DNA of 11,173 bases from Erysipelotrichaceae bacterium UBA3379 (GTDB lineage Bacteria; Bacillota_I; Bacilli_A; Erysipelotrichales; Coprobacillaceae). How positions within the stretch are numbered: position 1 is the stretch's first letter; every line of letters begins with the position of its first letter. The translations under genes were made by a program, and so were the position numbers. The notes beneath the pieces were generated by a model. It did not search any database. It had not been told where the DNA came from and saw nothing but the letters and a program-made list of their open reading frames with translations. Below are positions 6,062 to 11,173 of this stretch, one piece after another. The stretch is from positions 1 through 11,173 of the forward strand of contig DEPZ01000043.1 of the NCBI GenBank assembly GCA_002359025.1, in the 5' to 3' direction.

Positions 6062-7468
6062 ATGGCAATAGATGAACTTGATATTCCTACAAATAAAGCT
6101 GAATATGATTTTATAGATGAAGATGTTTCAGTTTTTAAAACACCTAAAGGTTTAAATGAAGATATTGTCAGAGAAATCTCTGCAATTAAACAAGAACCTG
6201 AATGGATGTTAGAATATCGTTTAAAATCACTTCGTTGTTTTTTAGAAAAGCCAATGCCTGAATGGGGTGTTGATTTAAGTCAAATGAATTTTGATGAATA
6301 TACATATTATAATCGTCCAAGTGATAATTTGACAGATAAATGGGACGAAGTACCTGAGACTATCAAAAATACATTTGATAAGCTAGGAATTCCAGAAGCA
6401 GAACAACACTTTTTAGCTGGAGCATCTGCTCAATATGAATCAGAAGTTGTTTATCATAATATGTTGGAAGAAGTAAGAGAAAAAGGTGTTATTTTCTTAG
6501 ATATTGATAGCGGTTTAAGAGAGTATCCTGAAATCTTTAAAAAATATTTTGATACAGTTATTCCATATAATGACAATAAATTCTCAGCATTAAATGGAGC
6601 TGTATGGTCAGGAGGATCATTTATCTATGTACCTCCTGGTGTCAAATTAGAAAAACCTTTACAATCTTATTTTAGAATTAATTCTGAAAGAATGGCACAG
6701 TTTGAAAGAACATTAATTATTGTTGATAAAGGTTCTGATATTCATTACGTAGAAGGATGTACAGCACCATCATATTCAAAAGACTCATTGCATGCAGGAG
6801 TTGTTGAAATTGTTGTTTTAGAAGGTGCAAAATGCCGTTATACAACAATTCAAAACTGGTCTAAGAATATTTATAACTTAGTTACACAAAGAGCAAAAGT
6901 CTTTAAAAATGGTTCTATGGAATGGGTAGATGGAAATATTGGTTCTTTAGTGACAATGAAATATCCAACTTGTGTCTTGGCAGAAGAAGGTGCAAAAGGA
7001 ACATGTATTACAATAGCTGTCGCTGATGAATGTCAAATCTTAGATTCAGGTTCTAAAATGATTCATCTGGCAAGTCATACATCAAGTCAAATTATTTCTA
7101 AATCTATTTCTAGAAATGGTGGGAAAGTTAACTATCGTGGACTTGTTAGACATGGAAAAAATATCAAAGATGCGAAAAGTAAAGTTGAATGTGATACTTT
7201 AATCTTAGATGAAAAATCAACAAGTGATACAGTACCTACAAATATCATGATGAATAATGACTCAATTATTGAACATGAAGCAACAGTATCTAAAGTTTCT
7301 GAAGATCAATTATTCTATCTCATGAGTAGAGGTCTTACAAAACAACAAGCAACAGAAATGATTGTTATGGGATTTATTGAACCTTTCTCTCGTGAACTTC
7401 CTATGGAATATGCTGTTGAATTAAATCAATTAATTAAGTTAGATATGAGTGAAGATAGTATTGGATAA
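6062..7468 (+). CDS. sufB: SufB, core scaffold of the SufBCD complex
   Basis: A 468-residue scaffold on which new Fe-S clusters form, working with SufC and SufD. Family marks are 'GAVWSGGSFIYVPPGV' (179-194), 'HYVEGCTAPSYS' (228-239), 'SDTVPTNIMMNNDSIIEHEA' (388-407) and 'DQLFYLMSRGLTKQQATEMI' (415-434). C377 in 'KVECDTLIL' lies where E. coli SufB has the cluster-forming Cys405, and C233 in EGCTAP is also conserved. Length is the usual one. It is the last suf gene, as in Bacillus sufCDSUB, and its ribosome site GAGGA overlaps the end of sufU. The 3' end overlaps the beginning of the folate gene. The next likely transcription stop is the hairpin at 7495-7529, inside that gene. Confidence 0.98.
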   Translation: MAIDELDIPTNKAEYDFIDEDVSVFKTPKGLNEDIVREISAIKQEPEWMLEYRLKSLRCFLEKPMPEWGVDLSQMNFDEYTYYNRPSDNLTDKWDEVPETIKNTFDKLGIPEAEQHFLAGASAQYESEVVYHNMLEEVREKGVIFLDIDSGLREYPEIFKKYFDTVIPYNDNKFSALNGAVWSGGSFIYVPPGVKLEKPLQSYFRINSERMAQFERTLIIVDKGSDIHYVEGCTAPSYSKDSLHAGVVEIVVLEGAKCRYTTIQNWSKNIYNLVTQRAKVFKNGSMEWVDGNIGSLVTMKYPTCVLAEEGAKGTCITIAVADECQILDSGSKMIHLASHTSSQIISKSISRNGGKVNYRGLVRHGKNIKDAKSKVECDTLILDEKSTSDTVPTNIMMNNDSIIEHEATVSKVSEDQLFYLMSRGLTKQQATEMIVMGFIEPFSRELPMEYAVELNQLIKLDMSEDSIG

Positions 7469-7991
7469 ACAAAAGATCAGAACAATAATGAAAGAAAAGC
7501 GTCTTTTACACGATGAAAAGACGCTTTTTATAAAAAGTTCTCAAATTATAGATACTGTATTATCACATCCAGAGTATCAGCAAGCCAAATGTGTAGGGAT
7601 TTATGTATCCTTACCAAAAGAGGTTTATACTATACCATTAATTGAACATGCTTTTGCTACAAAGATTGTTTGTACACCAAGGATAGAAAATGGAGTTATG
7701 CATTTTTATGCAATTCAATCTTTACAAGATTTAAAAGAAGGACATTTTCATGTCTTAGAACCTACAACAAATCAACGCATAAAACCTCAAGATATAGATT
7801 GTATGATCGTTCCTATGTTAGCGTATGATAAAAGAAATTATCGTGTAGGCTATGGAAAGGGATACTATGATAAATATTTTCATAGTGGCTATAGGGGCTA
7901 TAAATTAGGTCTAGCGTATGATTTTCAAGAAGTTGATCATATTGATGAAGATCAATATGATATTGCATTAGATGAGATTATTTCAAAATAA
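7449..7991 (+). CDS. fau: 5-formyltetrahydrofolate cyclo-ligase
   Basis: This enzyme converts 5-formyl-THF to 5,10-methenyl-THF with ATP, returning the storage folate to one-carbon metabolism. The 180-residue protein has the family's 'VPMLAYD' (121-127) and the phosphate-binding 'RVGYGKGYYDKY' (132-143), with basic N-terminal residues (KQKIR...KEKR). The start is uncertain. GTG at 7449 gives 180 aa and TTG at 7461 gives 176 aa starting MDKQKIR, which looks more family-like; neither has a strong ribosome site, and the ATG at 7488 would cut the N-terminal helix. In either of the first two cases the gene overlaps sufB, suggesting coupling to sufB translation. A terminator-like hairpin (7495-7529) lies in its first codons, and a true terminator overlaps its stop. 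Placement behind suf suggests co-expression with Fe-S assembly. Confidence 0.94.
   Translation: MKIVLDKQKIRTIMKEKRLLHDEKTLFIKSSQIIDTVLSHPEYQQAKCVGIYVSLPKEVYTIPLIEHAFATKIVCTPRIENGVMHFYAIQSLQDLKEGHFHVLEPTTNQRIKPQDIDCMIVPMLAYDKRNYRVGYGKGYYDKYFHSGYRGYKLGLAYDFQEVDHIDEDQYDIALDEIISK
7495..7529 (+). terminator. Terminator-like hairpin inside the cyclo-ligase coding sequence
   Basis: A perfect 13-bp inverted repeat (7495-7507 with 7516-7528, AAAAGCGTCTTTT/AAAAGACGCTTTT) with an 8-base loop. Its lower part supplies a T run (7525-7529). The GC-rich core GCGTC/GACGC makes it stronger than most stems in this window. It starts 27 bases after the sufB stop, where an operon terminator would be expected, yet it lies in the open frame of the next gene (E-K-R-L-L...E-K-T-L). 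It may be a suf terminator or attenuator that translating ribosomes can override. Confidence 0.6.
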
Positions 7992-8013
7992 CATGGGTTT
8001 CATGTTATTTTTT
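7985..8013 (+). terminator. Intrinsic terminator after the cyclo-ligase gene
   Basis: A perfect 11-bp stem (7985-7995 with 8001-8011, AAAATAACATG/CATGTTATTTT), a 5-base loop GGTTT and a T run to 8013. The gene's TAA stop (7989-7991) lies in the left arm. A weaker A tract on the other side could allow some action in both directions, but no leftward gene needs it. Confidence 0.85.
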
Positions 8014-8049
8014 ATTTGTAATCACATATATTGTTGGTGGTGAAAGCAA

Positions 8050-8709
8050 ATGAAAAGAACAATCATCATCTGTTTTGTTATTATTTCAATAATACTTACA
8101 CTTTGTATAAGTGTATATATTCATATGATTCCATTATTGAAAAGATATGGAGAGCTGGAAGTAGATAAGTTTAATCAATTAATTATTACACATAGCTATT
8201 TTACAAGTGAATCACAATATCAAGATCTCGTGATTATTGAAAGAGGAGACAATGATACTATAGAATTGATTGATTTTGATATGATTAAAGTTAATCAACT
8301 TTCTACACAGATTGTATTAGATATAGAAAATACGTACGCCTCTCTAGAAGAAAACACTTATCAAGCTAAAGATGAAAGCTATTATGAAAGACGATTAGAA
8401 AGCGTCAGTCAAAATGGAATCATCACTAAAGTTCCGTTATTTTCTTTACTGGGATTACCAGTTCCAACATTTCTTTCACCATCTTTTCGTATTTGTTATA
8501 AACATCTTGCAAGTGTAGGAAGTTCTATTGAAAAGAATGTAGAAAATTATGGTGTGAATCATATTATGGTAGAATTAAATATCATTATTCATATTAAATT
8601 GACAATGATTTATCCATTTTTTGAACAAACTCATCTACAAGATGTACGTATTCCTGTTTTATTAGAGATTTTTCAAGGCCAAGTGCCTCTTGTTTATACA
8701 AAACAGTAA
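8050..8709 (+). CDS. yunB: Sporulation protein YunB
   Basis: A 219-residue protein with one N-terminal membrane helix (about 4-25) and the rest predicted outside or in the intermembrane space. It matches the Spore_YunB family along its C-terminal two thirds: 'VPLFSLLGLPVP' (128-139, family pattern IPLGxLTGxP), 'YGVNHIMVELNI' (167-178, family GINQTxHxIxL) and 'DVRIPVLLEIFQGQVPLVY' (198-216, family VPIAETIIVGxVPxTY). YunB is a mother-cell sporulation protein in B. subtilis, needed for normal spore formation; its biochemical action is unknown to me. The ribosome site GGTGGTGAAAG precedes the ATG. It is the first gene of a pair with the YutH-like coat gene eleven bases downstream. The sequence between the preceding terminator and the start is too short to show a confident sporulation promoter. 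Confidence 0.88.
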   Translation: MKRTIIICFVIISIILTLCISVYIHMIPLLKRYGELEVDKFNQLIITHSYFTSESQYQDLVIIERGDNDTIELIDFDMIKVNQLSTQIVLDIENTYASLEENTYQAKDESYYERRLESVSQNGIITKVPLFSLLGLPVPTFLSPSFRICYKHLASVGSSIEKNVENYGVNHIMVELNIIIHIKLTMIYPFFEQTHLQDVRIPVLLEIFQGQVPLVYTKQ

Positions 8710-8720
8710 AGGAGAGTTTA

Positions 8721-9593
8721 ATGCAGAACATTTTACGTTTATATTACAACTTATATGTAGACCATATACAAGATGGTTATTTCTACGATCATGACTGTTT
8801 GTATTATATTTTCTATATTAAAGATGTCCAGCCATTTTTAGAAATCTATTATTGTTATAGGTATGAGATAGAACTATGTGGTTTAGCAGGTTATACAATT
8901 GTTGAAAATATATATCAAGAAGTTGTCTCCCAGAATTGTATTGTTTTAAAATATCAGCAATCACCATTTGATTTTATGACATACTTAAATATTTTTTTAC
9001 AACCTTTATCATTACCTAAAATGAAAATCATACAAAATAAAGAAAGATGGATTCAAAAAATAGATTGTGTCAAAGCAAAATCAAAAGATTATGCTTATAG
9101 TTTTAAACATGATCAAAATGTATTGTCATTAATCTATTATTATTGTGGATTAGCAGAAAACAGCATTACTATTCTTAATCATATCTTAAGTCTTAATCAA
9201 AATGCTTCTGTATCACTATGTCTTTCGTTAAAGCATCCTATTCATAATAGAATACATGAATTATTAAATCCAGCTTATTATGTCTTTTCATCTCAAGCTA
9301 AGCATTTAACTTGTCTATTAGAGAGTGGTATTTTAAATGAAAAATATTTGACTTATATCATGACACCAAAACTATTTAATGTCTATGAAATGCTATATTT
9401 TTATGCAAGATTTTTATATTCAGGTACATTTTTCAATCATATGATGACTTGTCGTTTACAAACTCAAGATGTGCAATATTATTATCAAGAGTTAAAATCA
9501 CAAAAACAAAACTATGAATATATTTATAGGATTTTGTCAAATTATATCAGAGTACCTAAAATTAGTTGGCTATATGATGAATTTATGGTATAA
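8721..9593 (+). CDS. YutH-like spore coat-associated protein (kinase-fold, probably inactive)
   Basis: A 290-residue protein, rich in Tyr, Leu and Ile, with no signal peptide. I assign it to the YutH/CotS group of spore coat proteins, which have an aminoglycoside-kinase-like fold. Supporting pieces, in order, are the short degenerate beta lobe (1-80), 'RWIQKIDCVKAK' (109-120), 'YYYCGLAENSITIL' (139-152; YutH proteins have YYLGLxENAIQ), the degenerate catalytic stretch 'SLKHPIHNRIHELLNP' (169-184), and the C-terminal 'VPKISWLYDEF' (278-288; compare the IPxIEWL ending). The usual H-x-D-x-x-x-x-N catalytic loop and the later Mg-binding Asp are not present, so phosphotransfer is unlikely. YutH is a coat-associated protein in Bacillus. 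The gene is coupled to yunB (gap 11 bases, AAAGGAGAG site), which supports a sporulation role. The family call rests on remembered motif patterns and needs a profile search. Confidence 0.62.
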   Translation: MQNILRLYYNLYVDHIQDGYFYDHDCLYYIFYIKDVQPFLEIYYCYRYEIELCGLAGYTIVENIYQEVVSQNCIVLKYQQSPFDFMTYLNIFLQPLSLPKMKIIQNKERWIQKIDCVKAKSKDYAYSFKHDQNVLSLIYYYCGLAENSITILNHILSLNQNASVSLCLSLKHPIHNRIHELLNPAYYVFSSQAKHLTCLLESGILNEKYLTYIMTPKLFNVYEMLYFYARFLYSGTFFNHMMTCRLQTQDVQYYYQELKSQKQNYEYIYRILSNYIRVPKISWLYDEFMV

Positions 9594-9594
9594 T
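9566..9594 (+). promoter_or_regulatory. Promoter embedded in the 3' end of the coat gene
   Basis: A -35 box TTGGCT (9566-9571), a 17-base spacer and a -10 box TATAAT (9589-9594) preceded by TGG, giving an extended -10. The -10 box contains the stop codon of the upstream gene. Transcription would start near 9601, about 24 bases before the methyltransferase start, leaving room only for the AAAGGG ribosome site. Confidence 0.72.
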
Positions 9595-9624
9595 TTTGTT
9601 TAGTCAAATGAAAGGGTAAGTTAT

Positions 9625-11076
9625 ATGGATTGGTTGAAAGAAATAAGAAATAATGAAAATTTAAGAGAAACATTGATAGAACTGAAACAACATATTCAAA
9701 AAGATCATTTTGTAGAAGAACATCAAGAATTAAAAGAAGAATTGATACAATTATTACATCATGAAGATCCAAAAGTCAGAAAAAACAGTGCTTTATTGGT
9801 TGGGTGTTATCCTGGCACTGTTGATATCTTATTAGATGCATATAATAATGAAAATACAGAATATGTCAAAGAAGCTTATATCAAAGGTATAAGTCTTCAA
9901 GATTGTAAGGCTGTCATGACATCTTTACAAAAGATACAAAGTCAATTATTAAAGCAAGAAGATGGGGTTTCTAAACATATTCAAGCACAACTCAAGATAT
10001 TAAATCCACTTATCTTAAAATATCAAGGACATAAAAAGAAAGTCATTAAATTAAAACATGAACCTGTAGATGTTGTTTTAACATCTTTGCCATATTATCA
10101 ATTTGTTTTATTTGAACATGTGATGCCACTACGTTATAAACCTGTAAGTCAAGGTGTATTGGTAAGAACGGAGTCTATCTATGATTTATTAAAAATTAGA
10201 GTCTATAAAGATATGCTTATACCATTACAAGGTGCATCTGGGTTAATGATTGATTATGATGATATTGTAGAAGGATTGAAGAGATGTAATATCTTGGAAA
10301 TTTTAGATAAATTATATGATGATCATGAAGAATTCTATTTTAGAGTTGTTGATGGTATGAGAGAGAAAAATCCTCCATTACTTAATAAAGTTTCACATGC
10401 TGTATTTTCTTTGTATCCACAAAGATTATTAAATACGACTGAAAACTATGATATAGAAATTGTGATTAAAGAAGTTAGAAAAGGAAAAGTGAATTTATAT
10501 TTAAAACTTACACATTTAAAGAATCCACGTTTTGATTATCGTAGAGAAGTAATTCCTACATCTATTCAGCCTTATATTGCTGCAACACTTTTAGAACTTG
10601 CAAAACCTTATATGATAGAACATGCAAGAGTGTTGGATCCGTTTGCTGGTGTTGGAACATTACTTATAGAGAGAAATATTATGAGATCAACAAAATTTTC
10701 TATGGGGATAGATATTTATGGAAAAGGAATAGAAGCAGCAAAGAAAAATACAAAAATAGCAGGTATGGATATTCATTATGTTCATAAAGATGCTTTACGT
10801 TTTGTTAATAATGAAATGTTTGATGAAATTATCACTGATATGCCTACACTTGCTCAAGTGAAAGATGAAAGACAGTTGAAAGATCTCTATGATCGCTTTT
10901 TTGCACGTATTTACAGGTGGGTAAAACCTGATGGGTATGTTTTCCTTTATACAAGTGAAATCTCTCTTGTACGCAAGAATTTAAGGCTACAGGAAGGATA
11001 TTTATCTTTAGTGGAACATTATGAAATCCCAAGAGGAAAGAATATGTTTTATTTCTTTATTATGAAAGTGAAATAG
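9625..11076 (+). CDS. HEAT-like repeat and RlmL/Trm11-type RNA methyltransferase fusion
   Basis: A 483-residue cytoplasmic protein. Residues about 1-135 are all-helical and HEAT-like: 'ELIQLLHHEDPKVRKNSALL' (39-58) is a typical repeat. A middle region (about 145-300) probably corresponds to an RNA-binding part. A Rossmann methyltransferase domain (about 305-483) resembles the UPF0020/Trm11/RlmL group that makes N2-methylguanosine in tRNA or rRNA: 'TSIQPYIAATLLELAKP' (312-328), motif I VLDPFAGVGTLLIE (336-349), motif II GIDIY with D363, and acidic 'KDALRF' (388-393). Motif IV, usually N/D-P-P-Y, reads T-D-M-P-T (404-408), so the catalytic loop is altered and the target base cannot be predicted. 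It has its own embedded promoter and a terminator overlapping its stop. No partner gene is evident. Confidence 0.82.
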   Translation: MDWLKEIRNNENLRETLIELKQHIQKDHFVEEHQELKEELIQLLHHEDPKVRKNSALLVGCYPGTVDILLDAYNNENTEYVKEAYIKGISLQDCKAVMTSLQKIQSQLLKQEDGVSKHIQAQLKILNPLILKYQGHKKKVIKLKHEPVDVVLTSLPYYQFVLFEHVMPLRYKPVSQGVLVRTESIYDLLKIRVYKDMLIPLQGASGLMIDYDDIVEGLKRCNILEILDKLYDDHEEFYFRVVDGMREKNPPLLNKVSHAVFSLYPQRLLNTTENYDIEIVIKEVRKGKVNLYLKLTHLKNPRFDYRREVIPTSIQPYIAATLLELAKPYMIEHARVLDPFAGVGTLLIERNIMRSTKFSMGIDIYGKGIEAAKKNTKIAGMDIHYVHKDALRFVNNEMFDEIITDMPTLAQVKDERQLKDLYDRFFARIYRWVKPDGYVFLYTSEISLVRKNLRLQEGYLSLVEHYEIPRGKNMFYFFIMKVK

Positions 11077-11101
11077 AAGCTCGTAAGGGTTTCTATTTTT
11101 T
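11071..11101 (+). terminator. Intrinsic terminator of the methyltransferase gene
   Basis: A 10-bp stem (11071-11080 with 11089-11098; AAATAGAAGC against GTTTCTATTT with one G-U pair), an 8-base loop TCGTAAGG and T to 11101. The TAG stop (11074-11076) is inside the left arm. Confidence 0.75.
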
Positions 11102-11115
11102 ATATATTATATAAT

Positions 11116-11140
11116 AAAAAAAGCTTACGATATCGTAAGC
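11116..11140 (-). terminator. Palindromic terminator of the tRNA-Gly transcript
   Basis: A perfect 18-base palindrome GCTTACGATATCGTAAGC (11123-11140), followed on the minus strand by seven T (11122-11116). It lies twelve bases past the 3' end of the tRNA, where a tRNA transcript terminator belongs. The stem must open a few central bases to form a loop. Confidence 0.8.
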
Positions 11141-11152
11141 CAATCATTTCTA

Positions 11153-11173
11153 TGGAGCGGGTGATGGGAATCG
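11153..11173 (-). tRNA. tRNA-Gly, 3' end only (continues past the window)
   Basis: On the minus strand the last 21 bases read as a tRNA end: 3' side of the T-loop (CGATT, 11173-11169), T-stem strand CCCAT (11168-11164), acceptor strand CACCCGC (11163-11157), discriminator T (11156) and encoded CCA (11155-11153). The T discriminator with a CACCCGC acceptor, expected to pair with a 5' GCGGGTG, is typical of bacterial glycine tRNAs. The anticodon lies outside the window, so UCC and GCC cannot be told apart. Confidence 0.82.

Noticed and set aside
8021..8040. CATATATT as a sporulation sigma-E -10 box for yunB
   Set aside because: The nearest -35-like element is too far away, and the resulting transcript would start at or after the ribosome site.
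9542..9772. Minus-strand open frame of 76 codons over the coat/methyltransferase junction
   Set aside because: Overlaps two good genes and the embedded promoter, with no own signals.
10844..11032. Minus-strand open frame of 62 codons inside the methyltransferase gene
   Set aside because: Antisense shadow of conserved methyltransferase sequence.
1..11173. Mobile element, CRISPR array, toxin-antitoxin or defence system
   Set aside because: No transposase, integrase, terminal inverted repeats, spaced direct repeats or small paired toxin/antitoxin frames were found; all large frames are explained by housekeeping or sporulation genes.

Overview
The window is AT-rich, tightly packed DNA of Firmicutes type, with short A/T-rich intergenic gaps, AGGAGG-like ribosome sites, lipobox lipoproteins and a sufCDSUB-ordered iron-sulfur operon. 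Two sporulation-type genes (yunB and a YutH-like coat protein) plus a 25-codon YjcZ-like micro-gene point to an endospore-former. The low GC, the short SufD and the divergent versions of these proteins suggest the Erysipelotrichia (Coprobacillus/Thomasclavelia-like). This placement is inference from protein character, not a database match.

Left part (17-2302, all minus strand): two consecutive lipoproteins related to the foldase PrsA are read leftward from a clear promoter at 2330-2357. They overlap by one base and end in a perfect hairpin terminator (452-479). Immediately beyond it lies a zinc-type HIT family nucleotide hydrolase. A prsA/hit neighbourhood also occurs in Bacillus.

Intergenic 2303-2695: this gap holds the leftward lipoprotein promoter. 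It also holds a complete rightward micro-transcription unit (promoter, strong ribosome site, 25-aa YjcZ-like membrane peptide, terminator), followed by the promoter of the suf operon.

Middle (2696-7991, plus strand): sufC-sufD-sufS-sufU-sufB encode a full SUF machine. SufS and SufU mobilise sulfur from cysteine, and the SufB/SufC/SufD scaffold ATPase builds the cluster. The genes overlap or lie 1-2 bases apart. SufD is short (301 aa). The next gene, 5-formyltetrahydrofolate cyclo-ligase, overlaps sufB. A perfect 13-bp terminator-like hairpin lies inside its first codons, which may set how much suf transcription reaches it. A terminator overlaps its stop codon.

Right part (8050-11076, plus strand): yunB and a YutH-like, apparently kinase-dead spore coat protein form a two-gene sporulation unit. 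A promoter embedded in the end of the coat gene then drives a HEAT-like plus RNA-methyltransferase fusion protein, which ends in its own terminator. At the right edge, the 3' end of a tRNA-Gly gene enters on the minus strand, with a palindromic terminator just beyond it.

I saw no mobile element, CRISPR array, phage gene or obviously new multi-gene system. The best second-look items are the micro-gene, the hairpin inside the cyclo-ligase gene, the pseudoenzyme-like PrsA and YutH proteins, and the methyltransferase with an altered catalytic motif.
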